From: Gordonia gummivorans
GTDB lineage: Bacteria; Actinomycetota; Actinomycetes; Mycobacteriales; Mycobacteriaceae
Assembly (NCBI RefSeq): GCF_022513585.1
Contig: NZ_JAKWBF010000009.1
Location: 62,001-126,000 of the forward strand
Length of the DNA: 64,000 nt
Direction: 5' to 3'
Shown here piece after piece: positions 8,897 through 16,831 of the stretch; positions within the stretch are counted from its first letter, which is position 1; the number at the start of each line of letters is the position of its first letter. The position numbers and the translations under genes are program-made. The notes under the pieces are model-generated. The model saw nothing but the letters and a program-made list of their open reading frames with translations, ran no database searches and was not told where the DNA came from.

Positions 8897-10156
8897 ATGT
8901 CGCAACTGCGCAAGGATGCCCGCCGGGCCGAGGTACGGGCCGTCGGCCGTCTCGGCTTCACCGAACTGGGCCGAGCCACCCGGGGAATCGCTGCGGTCCA
9001 TCGCTTGGTATCCGACGGAGTCTTCTCGGGATTCGCGCGAACACCGCTGCGCGCGTGGACGCAGCCGTCGCATCGAGCTCACGACGCGGTGGCGGGCGGT
9101 GTGTACACCGCAGTCGCGAGCAGCCTCGAGGTCGCCGCCGACATCGCCGGCGGACTGCTCGACACACCCGGGCGGGCGCCGTCGGCCACACCTCGCGGTG
9201 CGGCGATGATCGGCGTGTTGAACGGACTGATCGGTGACGAACTCGAAGCTGCGGGATCTCCGCTCGCCCCGGGCATGGATGTACGCGTCCACGGCGAGCC
9301 GGTCGCGGTGTCGACGGATGCGCTGGTGCGAGCGTTTCCGGACCCCACCGGCCACCTCGTCGTCTTCCTCCACGGGCTCATGGAGACCGAGCATGCGTGG
9401 CGCCGCGAGGCCCGCGCCACCTATGGCCGACGACTCCAGAGCGACCTGGGCGCGACACCGATCTTCGTGCGGTACAACACCGGTCGGCACATCAGCGACA
9501 ACGGACGCGACCTCTCGGAGTTGTTGAATCGGCTCGTGCTGTTGTGGCCGACCCCGGTCACCACCTTGACGCTTGTCGGGCATTCCATGGGCGGGCTCGT
9601 GATTCGCAGTGCATGCCACGCCGCGAGTGAGTCGAGCGCGTACTGGCCCGAGGCGCTCCGGCACACCGTGAGCCTCGGGACGCCGCATCACGGAGCACCA
9701 CTGGCGCGCGGTGTGCATGCGGCCACCGCAGCGCTGCGTTCGGTGCCGGTGACGCGTCCGTTCGGCGAGTTGCTCCGCCGACGGAGTGTCGGCGTGCGAG
9801 ATCTGTTTCACGGCAACCTCATCGACGACGACTGGCGATGGGCGGAGCCCGATGTGCTGCGGCAGGCACCCGGCGCCGACATACCGTTGGCGCCCGGCGT
9901 ACGGCACCTCTATGCGACGGCTTCGGTGACGCGTGATCCTCGACATCCGCTGGGCCGAGTCATCGGTGACGGGTTGGTGCTGATCCCGAGCGGGCGTGGC
10001 GAAAGCCGCACCAGGCGTACGGGATTTCGCGTCGACGACGGACTCCATGTGGGCGGTGCGCATCATTTCACGCTGCTCAACAACGAATCGATCTACCGCT
10101 GGATGCGTGCGCAACTGGCACCGCGGCCGCAATTGCCGGTGGGGAGAACCGCCTGA
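8897..10156 (+). CDS. Alpha/beta-hydrolase, lipase/PGAP1-like
   Basis: A 419-residue protein. After about 150 residues of N-terminal helical sequence, the hydrolase core starts at HLVVFLHGLMETEHAW (oxyanion strand). The nucleophile elbow is LVGHSMGGLVIRSA, followed by SLGTPHHGAPLARG, which is typical of lipases and PGAP1-like esterases. The catalytic His is probably in GGAHHFTLLNNE near the C-terminus. No signal peptide is seen, so it is probably intracellular. An in-frame ATG at 8873 exists, but the -10 element overlaps that extension. The FAD oxidoreductase follows 12 bases downstream, and the two genes probably form an operon. The substrate is unknown. Confidence 0.82.
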   Translation: MSQLRKDARRAEVRAVGRLGFTELGRATRGIAAVHRLVSDGVFSGFARTPLRAWTQPSHRAHDAVAGGVYTAVASSLEVAADIAGGLLDTPGRAPSATPRGAAMIGVLNGLIGDELEAAGSPLAPGMDVRVHGEPVAVSTDALVRAFPDPTGHLVVFLHGLMETEHAWRREARATYGRRLQSDLGATPIFVRYNTGRHISDNGRDLSELLNRLVLLWPTPVTTLTLVGHSMGGLVIRSACHAASESSAYWPEALRHTVSLGTPHHGAPLARGVHAATAALRSVPVTRPFGELLRRRSVGVRDLFHGNLIDDDWRWAEPDVLRQAPGADIPLAPGVRHLYATASVTRDPRHPLGRVIGDGLVLIPSGRGESRTRRTGFRVDDGLHVGGAHHFTLLNNESIYRWMRAQLAPRPQLPVGRTA

Positions 10157-10168
10157 GAAGATGACGCC

Positions 10169-11269
10169 GTGGAACGGGTGGATTGCCTTGTCGTCGGAGC
10201 CGGCGTCGTCGGACTCGCCATTGCGCGCAGGCTCGCTCAGTCCGGTCTCGAGGTGGTGGTGGTCGAGGCCGCCGACGACGTCGGAACGGGTACGAGCGCA
10301 CGCAATTCGGAAGTGATCCACGCCGGGATCCACTACCCCGCCGGGAGCCGCAAGGCTCGGCTCTGCGTCCGCGGACGTGAGTTGCTCTACCGGTACTGCG
10401 CCGACCGGGATGTGCCCTATCGGCGGGTAGGCAAGCTGATCGTGGCCGCGACGCCGGACCAGATTCCGGCGCTCGACGGTGTTCGTCGTCGGGGCGTCGA
10501 CAACGGGGTCCACGACTTGCGACAGATCGACGTGGCCGAGTTGCGCGACCTCGAACCAGCGGTGTCGGGGGCGGGCGCGTTGCTCTCCGGATCGACCGGC
10601 ATCGTCGACAGCGCCGGTCTGGTGCACGCATTGCGACGCGACCTCGAGGACGCCGGCGGCGCGGTCGCCTTGCGGACCCGGTTTCTGCGCGGTTCGGTGG
10701 CCGGGTTCCGGATCACCGTCGAATTGTCTGGGACGCAACAGGTGTCGTGCGGCATGGTGATCAACAGCGCCGGACTGGGCGCCTGGGACGTGGCACGCTC
10801 ACTGTCCGGTGCGCAACTACCGATCCCACCGAGATATCTGGCCAAGGGGAACTACTTCCGGCTCGAATCGGGTCGCGCGCCGTTCTCACATCTCGTGTAC
10901 CCGCTGCCCGTCGACGGCGGACTCGGTGTGCACTACACGCTCGACCTCGGGGGTACCGGGCGGTTCGGTCCCGACGTCGAATGGACCGACGCGGTCGACT
11001 ATGTCGTCGACGACACGCGCGCACGCGCGTTCGAGGATGCGATCATCCGGTATTGGCCTGCGCTGCCCCGCGATTCGCTGACACCCGATTACGCGGGCGT
11101 TCGACCCAAGATCAGCGGGCCCGGTGAACCCACCGCGGATTTTCTCGTCCAGGGTCCGCGCACGCACGGCGTCGAGGGTCTGGTGAATCTGTTCGGTATC
11201 GAGTCACCAGGCCTGACGTCCTGCCTCGCCCTCGCCGACGACGTCGCAGACGAGTTGACCGCCTCCTGA
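10169..11269 (+). CDS. FAD-dependent oxidoreductase, L-2-hydroxyglutarate oxidase-like (DAO family)
   Basis: A 366-residue protein with the N-terminal dinucleotide-binding motif DCLVVGAGVVGLAIARRLA and the E-containing strand VVVVEA. NSEVIHAGIHYPAGSRKARLC is characteristic of the LhgO/L2HGDH branch of the D-amino-acid-oxidase superfamily. The C-terminal FLVQGPRTHGVEGLVNLFGIESPGLT is also typical. It would oxidise a 2-hydroxy acid, possibly L-2-hydroxyglutarate, and pass electrons to oxygen or the respiratory chain. The GTG start follows GAGAAG. It lies 12 bases after the lipase-like gene. Confidence 0.85.
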   Translation: MERVDCLVVGAGVVGLAIARRLAQSGLEVVVVEAADDVGTGTSARNSEVIHAGIHYPAGSRKARLCVRGRELLYRYCADRDVPYRRVGKLIVAATPDQIPALDGVRRRGVDNGVHDLRQIDVAELRDLEPAVSGAGALLSGSTGIVDSAGLVHALRRDLEDAGGAVALRTRFLRGSVAGFRITVELSGTQQVSCGMVINSAGLGAWDVARSLSGAQLPIPPRYLAKGNYFRLESGRAPFSHLVYPLPVDGGLGVHYTLDLGGTGRFGPDVEWTDAVDYVVDDTRARAFEDAIIRYWPALPRDSLTPDYAGVRPKISGPGEPTADFLVQGPRTHGVEGLVNLFGIESPGLTSCLALADDVADELTAS

Positions 11270-11348
11270 CGTGATCCGGCGGTAGGGCGTCGGCGAGCGA
11301 CCCCCCGCTGGTCGATCCGACTCACTCAGGCGGGGACGTCCGCTGCCT

Positions 11349-11693
11349 TCACGCGGCGGCCAGGGTGACGCGAACGGTCACCTGACCCTTCTCGTCGCGG
11401 GTGCTCACCGCGTGGCCGCTGTGCTCTTCACCCTCGAGCGTCAGGGTCAGTGGTGCGCCCTCGCCGGTGAAGTTGCGCCACCAGTTCTTGCGGTCGGGCA
11501 TCGCAACGCCGATGTTGACTTCGTCGCCGTGACGTCGATAGGCAACGGGCAACTCGAAGGAATTGCCCGACCGTCGTCCGGTGTATCGCAGCACGGTGAT
11601 CGTGCGTGCCGCTCGTTCGCGGATGAAGGGCAGCTTCAGGATCGGGATCGTGATCGCGTTGTTGACCCGGGCAGCTTGCTGAAAAAGGCTCAC
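11349..11693 (-). CDS. Ddn-like (deazaflavin-dependent nitroreductase family) protein
   Basis: A 114-residue split beta-barrel protein. VLRYTGRRSGNSFELPVAYRRHGDEVNIGVAMPDRKNWW...FTGEGAPLTLTL matches the family pattern of a TGRRSG loop, a central strand pair, and a W-rich turn. Family members bind F420 or act as small reductases and lipid-associated proteins. The N-terminus is short and hydrophobic. The GTG start lies close to the 3' end of the MpaB-type gene (12-base gap), so the two are probably co-transcribed. Confidence 0.8.
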   Translation of the reverse strand: MSLFQQAARVNNAITIPILKLPFIRERAARTITVLRYTGRRSGNSFELPVAYRRHGDEVNIGVAMPDRKNWWRNFTGEGAPLTLTLEGEEHSGHAVSTRDEKGQVTVRVTLAAA

Positions 11694-11705
11694 GCCGGAT
11701 TCGTA

Positions 11706-12731
11706 TCACGCATGCGGGTCGGGTGCATCCCCGCTGGGCTTGATGAACGCCGCACCCTTCTGTTCGCGACGCTTCATCGCCTGGATCGCGGCGTGCTGCC
11801 GGCGGGCGTGATACGCGAGCGGGAAGTACGTGAGACGCTCGGGCAGCACGCGATACGACCCACGCAGGACGGTGTGCATCCGCTCGAGTTGCTTTTGCTC
11901 ACGATCGCTCCAGGACAGGCCCAAGATCTCGCGCACACGCGGATCCATCACCCCCACCGTCGTGAGGTAGTTGAACTTCTGCATCGGAGCGGCAGCGGTC
12001 GTCGCAACCCGCTTCACCGCGGGCCGCATCGCGCGCGGAACCGCGCGCGGCACGGGCGGCGCTGCGCGCATCTGCTCGATGAGCTCGACCGCCACCGGAT
12101 GCCGGGTCAGCTTGTTCTCGATGAAGTCGTCGAAGTATTCGTCGAACTCCTCGACCGTCTCGGGATACCCGCGCATCGGGACCTGCACGATCTTGGCGAT
12201 GCGCCGGTTGTCGACGAGTAGCTCACGCTGCTCGTCGCGGCTGAACTCCCGGCCCACCAGCAGCGGTGCGGCGCTGAGCAGCGTCGGGAACGCGGTCGCG
12301 ATGACCCACTGGTAGGCCTCGGGATTCAGTGCGCTGATGTGCTTGCCCGCCTTGTTGCGCATCTGCAGGGGCTGATGCAGCTTTCGGAGCCGTTTGCCCT
12401 CTTCGATCGCCTCCTGGCCACCGTAGATCCAGCGCATCACCGAGTCCGTCGAGCGGATGGCCCGCCCGAGTGGGTCGGTGCGAAAGACCGAGTACTTGTC
12501 GACCACATCACCGATGACCGGATGCATCACCTGCATGACGAAGGCAGCGCCGTTCACCGGCAGAAAGGTCAGGTGACCGGCGAGGTCCGCGGTCAACGAG
12601 TCGGCAGGCACCAGCTCGATCTCGTCGTCGCGGTTGTTGATGAGGTGGTCGCCACCGGCGAGCCGATCGTCGGTGCTGGGCGGTGACGCGACAGCCTCGT
12701 CGGCGCTGGACTGCTCGTGAACCGCGGTCAT
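11706..12731 (-). CDS. Oxygenase MpaB family (DUF2236) protein
   Basis: A 341-residue protein. The N-terminal half carries the DUF2236 pattern FVMQVMHPVIGDVVDKYSVF, DPLGRAIRSTDSV, then KLHQPL and LNPEAYQWVIATAF, whose histidines are candidate haem or metal ligands. Named relatives are fungal MpaB and the rubber-cleaving Lcp. The ATG at 12731 is chosen because AAGGGAG lies six bases upstream; a longer reading from TTG at 12755 lacks support. The Ddn-like gene follows. A promoter overlapped by palindromes lies upstream (12759-12814), suggesting control by an unlinked repressor. Confidence 0.82.
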   Translation of the reverse strand: MTAVHEQSSADEAVASPPSTDDRLAGGDHLINNRDDEIELVPADSLTADLAGHLTFLPVNGAAFVMQVMHPVIGDVVDKYSVFRTDPLGRAIRSTDSVMRWIYGGQEAIEEGKRLRKLHQPLQMRNKAGKHISALNPEAYQWVIATAFPTLLSAAPLLVGREFSRDEQRELLVDNRRIAKIVQVPMRGYPETVEEFDEYFDDFIENKLTRHPVAVELIEQMRAAPPVPRAVPRAMRPAVKRVATTAAAPMQKFNYLTTVGVMDPRVREILGLSWSDREQKQLERMHTVLRGSYRVLPERLTYFPLAYHARRQHAAIQAMKRREQKGAAFIKPSGDAPDPHA

Positions 12732-12758
12732 GATGCTCCCTTGGCGATCGGACAACGA

Positions 12759-12814
12759 ATGTAGTCAGATTACATGACCCGTCAGTTAATGAGAACGAAT
12801 TCTCGTATTCGAGA
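12759..12814 (-). promoter_or_regulatory. Promoter-operator region of the MpaB-type gene
   Basis: ATGTA-N7-TACAT (12759-12775) contains a minus-strand -10 candidate TAATCT, with TTCTCA 17 bases further upstream as a weak -35. Next to it lie nested inverted repeats: GAGAA/TTCTC (12791-12804), CGAAT/ATTCG (12796-12811) and TCTCG/CGAGA (12801-12814). Palindromes that overlap a promoter suggest repressor control. No regulator gene is adjacent. Confidence 0.45.
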
Positions 12815-12826
12815 GTGTTTCCCGTA

Positions 12827-13540
12827 TCAGGCCGGGCCGATGACCACGGTCCGAGTCCCGAGATCGGGTTCGGACACGGTAAAGATCCTGGTAGCGGGTT
12901 TGCGTCCCGGGCGGACCTCGGTCACCTCCATGCCGGCGTCGGCGAGGCGTGCGTGGCTGCGTTCGATGTCGACCGATCGCCACGCGAGCCCCCACAGCGA
13001 AACCGGTGCCTCGTCGACGGCACCCTCTACGGCATCGGCGGCATCGAGCGGTGCGCCGTCGTTCGCGATCACTTCGAACACGAGGTCCGACGCGCGGAAG
13101 AAGAGCTGATGCACGTCCTCGGCGATGGCTCGGTCGAGCCGGAGATCGAGACCGAATGTCGCGCCGAAGAGTGCCAGCGCCCGATCGCGTCCCGTACACA
13201 TGAACACCAGGTGGTCGAGACCCGAGATGTCATCGTCGGCAGCGGTCACCGGACGTGGAACGAATGTGGTGATGCCCAACGGAAATCCCACGGCTCGTTG
13301 CGAGTTGTCCGCCGCCTCGAGCGCAAGCCCACGACGACCGAGCTGCCGCGCAGCCGGGTCGACGTCATCGACCTCCAGCATCACCGCATGTGTCGACGTC
13401 GCCGGCACCGCCTGGATTCTCGTGTTGCCACGCACGAGACGCTCGGTCTCGGTCGCGAGCAGTGTCGCGTGGGCAGCTGCGCACGGTGCGTTCGCGTGCG
13501 CGAGATCGACTCGGGCCCCCCTGATCTCGAGTGAGTTCAT
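12827..13540 (-). CDS. Glyoxalase-like (two-domain VOC) protein
   Basis: A 237-residue protein. Motifs fit a duplicated VOC/glyoxalase-like fold: an N-terminal unit around THAVMLEVDDVDPAARQL and a second around ISGLDHLVFMCTGRDRALALFGATFGLDL, ending VSEPDLGTRTVVIGPA. The ATG at 13540 overlaps the stop of the preceding small gene by four bases (ATGA), which fixes the start and implies translational coupling. It is the last gene of a three-gene cassette. Substrate unknown. Confidence 0.8.
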   Translation of the reverse strand: MNSLEIRGARVDLAHANAPCAAAHATLLATETERLVRGNTRIQAVPATSTHAVMLEVDDVDPAARQLGRRGLALEAADNSQRAVGFPLGITTFVPRPVTAADDDISGLDHLVFMCTGRDRALALFGATFGLDLRLDRAIAEDVHQLFFRASDLVFEVIANDGAPLDAADAVEGAVDEAPVSLWGLAWRSVDIERSHARLADAGMEVTEVRPGRKPATRIFTVSEPDLGTRTVVIGPA

Positions 13541-13875
13541 CGCCTGCGCCCGCCCTTGCGTCCGGAGCTCTTTCGGCCGGTTCGCCGCGCCGTCGGGTCG
13601 TCGAGTGCCGGACGTGGTGGCGAGCTGGTGATGTGCCACGCGCCGCAGACACAGTGATACGACCGCAGGTCGGGTCCGCGCGGCCGTTCGCGCCGGGCCC
13701 GATCAAGGGCGTCGGCAACCTCCGTCGAGGAGGAAAAGTCGCTCTTGTCAGGAGTCGGACACGGTATGTGGGTGGGCTGCGGAACACGAGGCCGCCGCGG
13801 CGGGCGTTTACCGGCGGTGCGTCGTTCGATGTCGCGGTAGAACTCCCCGAGTTCGTCGTCGGAGAACGGGGTCAC
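13537..13875 (-). CDS. Small basic protein with a CxC motif, function unknown
   Basis: A 112-residue protein not recognised as a named family. The N-terminal MTPFSDDELGEFYRDIERRTAG is acidic and helical, a Pro/Arg-rich linker follows, then YHCVCGAWHITSS, a possible half metal site. The tail is extremely basic (GRKSSGRKGGRRR). The GTG start lies three bases after the DUF3263-like stop, and its own stop overlaps the VOC start. Its basic tail and the HTH-like upstream gene suggest nucleic-acid contact, but this is inference. Confidence 0.65.
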   Translation of the reverse strand: MTPFSDDELGEFYRDIERRTAGKRPPRRPRVPQPTHIPCPTPDKSDFSSSTEVADALDRARRERPRGPDLRSYHCVCGAWHITSSPPRPALDDPTARRTGRKSSGRKGGRRR

Positions 13876-13878
13876 CGC

Positions 13879-14100
13879 TCAGCGGGCCATCCACAGGCGC
13901 CGCCGGATGACCTCACGCATCCGCCGAAGTTCGGACCCGCTCAACGCTTCTGGCGGTTCTGTCTCCACGAGCCGGCCGACCTCGGAGAAGAAGTCGCGGT
14001 CAGACAGACCGAATTGTTCGCCGATCTCACGCGACGACCCACCGCCGAGCGGGTACCAACTCGTCTCGAACTGCAGCATCTGCTGCTGCTTGTTGTCCAT
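13879..14100 (-). CDS. Small DUF3263-like protein
   Basis: A 73-residue protein. MLQFETSWYPLGGGSSREIGEQFGLSDRDFFSEVGRLV, read in pieces, follows the DUF3263 pattern: an F-W start, a short loop, then I-x-x-x-F-x-(M/L)-S as a helix-turn-helix and a paired recognition-type helix. The C-terminus is basic (RRMREVIRRRLW). This is probably a small DNA-binding protein of actinobacteria. It heads a cassette with the basic protein and the VOC gene. The ATG at 14100 is preferred to GTG at 14106, but no strong ribosome site is visible. Confidence 0.6.
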   Translation of the reverse strand: MDNKQQQMLQFETSWYPLGGGSSREIGEQFGLSDRDFFSEVGRLVETEPPEALSGSELRRMREVIRRRLWMAR

Positions 14101-14304
14101 TGTCACCGTGCGCCACCGCCAGAGTTGTTCCGAGCACCCGATCTTCCGGTGCTGTTGGGACCGGCGTCGCCTCGTCGCAGTCGAGTGTCACGGCCCCATC
14201 GACGTCCTTTGTACACCCGTCGGGCACAGGAATACAGGCGACAACCCACACTGATCTCAAACGTGTCGAAGCGGTGATGAACGGACGGCGAAAAGCCCGC
14301 GATC

Positions 14305-15153
14305 TCAGTCCGAATAGCGCGGAATGACCGAGAAAACCTCCAGGTCCGACGGCACACCTTTCGCCTTGAAACGACGACGCCGCTTGACGTAGTTGTCGTC
14401 GTCGGCGACGGCCAGCGTGTCGGCGCTCACGAGCAACTCCCCGGCACCGGCAGCCGCGGCGACTCGTGCCGCGATGTTGACGTCGACACCCAGATAGTCG
14501 TCGCCGACCGCGCGAGGTTCGCCCGTGTGCAGGCCGGCCCGCAACTGCGGCCGGTACCCGTCGATCGTCAGGGCACTCACCGCGCAGATCGCCTCATATC
14601 CCGCCTCGATGGCCTGGGTGCCGTCGGCGAACACCGCCATCGCGCCGTCCCCGAGGTGCTTGACGATCTTTCCGCCCCGTCGGACCACCACCTCCCGGGT
14701 CGCCTCGTTGACCTCGGCCAGCAAGCGGAGGACCTGCTCGTCGCCGACCCGCAGCGCCCAGGTGGAGAATCCGACCAGATCGGTGAACAGAATCGTCGCC
14801 GACACCGGACGGTCGTCGCTTCGCATTCCCCGACGCACCAGCGCCTGCCAGATCTGGACGGAGGCCAGGCCCAGCTCCCGTACCGCGCTGGGACGATCGG
14901 CCCCCGCCTCTGCGATGAGGCGCGCCAGGCGAGCCGACGCACGATCGCCGGAGACCGGTGGCGGGGCGTCGGGAAGAAGCCGTCGGGCCGCTTGCGCCGC
15001 CTTGACCGCTCCCCCGCTGGAATTGGTGCGCGCCAAGAACTGTGCGGCTCGACGGGCCGGACCCGGTTCGTCGGAAGCCCCAGCAGGCGGGGCATCGGAT
15101 CGCCGACCGAGATCACGGTTGTCGCGCGTCGGGGGCTCGTCGTTGGCGACCAC
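14305..15153 (-). CDS. Class III adenylate/guanylate cyclase
   Basis: A 282-residue soluble protein. About 130 N-terminal residues of Ala/Arg-rich helical sequence are followed by one cyclase catalytic domain. Metal-binding aspartates are in LFTDLVGFS and KHLGDGAMAVF, with the purine-recognising Lys in GKIVKHLGDG. The transition-state Asn/Arg pair is in YLGVDVNIAARV. The full set suggests an active adenylate cyclase that works as a homodimer. A longer reading to 15252 overlaps the upstream DUF475 gene; the GTG at 15153 has TACACT seven bases upstream and no ribosome site, so a leaderless start is chosen. Confidence 0.88.
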   Translation of the reverse strand: MVANDEPPTRDNRDLGRRSDAPPAGASDEPGPARRAAQFLARTNSSGGAVKAAQAARRLLPDAPPPVSGDRASARLARLIAEAGADRPSAVRELGLASVQIWQALVRRGMRSDDRPVSATILFTDLVGFSTWALRVGDEQVLRLLAEVNEATREVVVRRGGKIVKHLGDGAMAVFADGTQAIEAGYEAICAVSALTIDGYRPQLRAGLHTGEPRAVGDDYLGVDVNIAARVAAAAGAGELLVSADTLAVADDDNYVKRRRRFKAKGVPSDLEVFSVIPRYSD

Positions 15154-15160
15154 GCACCGA

Positions 15161-15166
15161 AGTGTA
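15161..15166 (-). promoter_or_regulatory. -10 element TACACT of the cyclase promoter
   Basis: TACACT on the minus strand ends seven bases before the GTG at 15153. GGACAC 18 bases further upstream is a weak -35. It decides the start codon of the cyclase gene. Confidence 0.5.
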
Positions 15167-15208
15167 CGGATATCCGACGAGGACGTGTCCGGCTGTGGGC
15201 GCAACGTT

Positions 15209-16309
15209 TCAGCCGATCGAGCCCGTGGTGGCATGAACCGTCTGGGCCTCACGCCGATTGGCGCGAATGCTGCTGAAGAGCGAAGCGCCGATGAAGGCGA
15301 CGCCGATGAGTCCCGTGACCAATTCGGGAATGTGCACCTTGACGCTGAGCAGAAGGATGACTGCGAGAGCCCCGATCGCCCAGTGGGCGCCGTGCTCGAG
15401 GTAGCGGTACTGCGCGAGCGTGCCCCGGCGCACCAGGTAGATCGTGATCGACCGGACGAACATCGCGCCGATGAAGCCGAGGCCGAGGGCGATGAGGATC
15501 GGGTCGGAGGTGATGGCGAACGCGCCGATCACGCCGTCGAACGAGAACGAGGCGTCGAGGATCTCGAGATAGAGAAAGAGAAAAAAGCCCGCCTTACCGA
15601 CTGCCCTGGTGACCGCAGTGGGTGGGGCGGTCCCGTCGTGGTCGGGACCGTCGATCGCGAACAACGAGCTGAGGCCGTCGACGAGGATGTAGGTGATCAG
15701 GCCGAGCAGTCCGGCCACGAGCACGGTGGCGACCTTGTCGTCGGGTGCCAGGAATTCCGCGACGGCGAGCAGCGTCGCTGCCGCGATGACCACGGCGAGT
15801 TGGTCGAGCTTTCCGATCGCCGCCAGTGGCCGTTCGAGCCACGTCAACCAGGTGCGCTCGCGGTCGCTGAACACGAAGTTCAGGAAGAGGAGCAGCAGAA
15901 ACATCCCGCCGAAGGCGGCGATCTGCGGATTCGCCTCCTGCAGAATGACCTCGTAGCTCGGGCTGCCGTCGGCGAAGTGGTCGGCGCCGTCGGGCGGCGG
16001 ATTCATGGCCAGCCGGAATGCCTCGGCGGGAGCGAGTCCCGCCGTGGCCCAGACGACCGCCAGCGGGAAGAACAGCCGCATCCCGAAGACCGCGATGAGC
16101 ACGCCGACCGTGAGGAACATGCGCTGCCAGAAGTCGCTCATGCGCTCGAGGACCGTTGCGTTGATCACCGCGTTGTCGAACGAAAGCGAGACCTCCAGGA
16201 TGCCGAGGATCGCGCACAATGCGAGGCCGGTCCAGCCGCGGTAGGCGAAGGCCGCCGCCAGCGACGCCAGGGTCACCAGTGCGGACAACCCGAAGACGCG
16301 AACGATCAA
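15209..16309 (-). CDS. DUF475/TerC-superfamily integral membrane protein
   Basis: A 366-residue protein with about nine hydrophobic segments. Two copies of the TerC hallmark are present: LGILEVSLSFDNAVINATVL near the N-terminus and YLEILDASFSFDGVIGAFAI in the second half, whose Glu/Asp residues are thought to bind metal. TerC relatives export Mn or take part in tellurite resistance and metalation of secreted enzymes. The TTG at 16309 is chosen because it overlaps the stop of the upstream zinc-ribbon-like gene as TTGA; the longer frame reads an Arg-rich stretch with no support. It is the distal gene of that pair. Confidence 0.85.
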   Translation of the reverse strand: MIVRVFGLSALVTLASLAAAFAYRGWTGLALCAILGILEVSLSFDNAVINATVLERMSDFWQRMFLTVGVLIAVFGMRLFFPLAVVWATAGLAPAEAFRLAMNPPPDGADHFADGSPSYEVILQEANPQIAAFGGMFLLLLFLNFVFSDRERTWLTWLERPLAAIGKLDQLAVVIAAATLLAVAEFLAPDDKVATVLVAGLLGLITYILVDGLSSLFAIDGPDHDGTAPPTAVTRAVGKAGFFLFLYLEILDASFSFDGVIGAFAITSDPILIALGLGFIGAMFVRSITIYLVRRGTLAQYRYLEHGAHWAIGALAVILLLSVKVHIPELVTGLIGVAFIGASLFSSIRANRREAQTVHATTGSIG

Positions 16310-16644
16310 CGCAATTTCTCGGCTTCTCGCGCGAGGTTCAGCACCTCGGCGGCAAGTTCGGCCAGTGTCGCGTGATCGGCCCGCTCGGCGAGGGCGGTGC
16401 CGAGGTCCTCGGCGGCACACCGCAATGCGAACAGCCGATCCCCCAGCTCAGCCCCTTCGGCCGCCGACAAGATGATCGCGTCGGCGGGAATAGCCGTGCC
16501 CTCGACGAGCGTTCTCTGTTCGTAGGCGCGCTGCCGACACGACCGCTTGCAGTACTTGCGGCGTCGGCCCATCTCGGAATCGACCATGCTTCGACCGCAC
16601 CACGCGCACGCGTACGGACGTTCACGGCGTCGGACGGATTCCAC
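16306..16644 (-). CDS. Small zinc-ribbon-like protein, function unknown
   Basis: A 112-residue protein. YACAWCGRSM and RRKYCKRSCRQRAYEQRT supply a CxxC...CxxxC metal site embedded in a basic region, like a FCS/zinc-ribbon treble-clef finger. The second half is an Ala/Leu/Glu-rich helix, probably a coiled coil. By position next to rbpA it resembles the short hypothetical gene in mycobacteria. The GTG at 16644 has TACGTT six bases upstream; a longer frame to 16833 would run into the rbpA leader. Its stop overlaps the start of the DUF475 gene. Confidence 0.7.
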   Translation of the reverse strand: MESVRRRERPYACAWCGRSMVDSEMGRRRKYCKRSCRQRAYEQRTLVEGTAIPADAIILSAAEGAELGDRLFALRCAAEDLGTALAERADHATLAELAAEVLNLAREAEKLR

Positions 16645-16650
16645 CCGGCA

Positions 16651-16656
16651 AACGTA
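16651..16656 (-). promoter_or_regulatory. -10 element TACGTT, leaderless promoter
   Basis: TACGTT ends six bases before the GTG at 16644 on the minus strand. It would drive the zinc-ribbon-like gene and the DUF475 gene, divergent from rbpA. Confidence 0.4.
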
Positions 16657-16707
16657 CCGCGGATGGCCGGGCCTGCGCGCCCGACGTTCGACGGAGTGTC
16701 GGGCGGG

Positions 16708-16713
16708 TAGAAT
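16708..16713 (+). promoter_or_regulatory. Candidate -10 element of the rbpA promoter
   Basis: TAGAAT, with TTCGAC (16687-16692) 15 bases upstream as a possible -35. It would give a leader of roughly 110 bases before the rbpA start. Confidence 0.45.
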
Positions 16714-16831
16714 GGGCCTGTTGACGTCCGTCGCAGCGGCCGATGCCGCCTGCGACCCCCGCTGGGACGGATTCCAGGCGGAGCAGAAGAGAACCAGAAA
16801 CAGCCGACGACGAAAGCTGGAGGACAATTCC

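Noticed and set aside
11706..12731. Latex-clearing protein (rubber oxygenase) identity
   Set aside because: The protein shares the DUF2236 fold, but no secretion signal is visible and the Lcp-specific residues cannot be confirmed by eye.
14027..14260. 77-residue minus-strand frame in the gap upstream of the DUF3263-like gene
   Set aside because: It needs a TTG start without a ribosome site and overlaps the DUF3263-like gene in another frame. The 204-base gap (14101-14304) otherwise shows nothing I can support.
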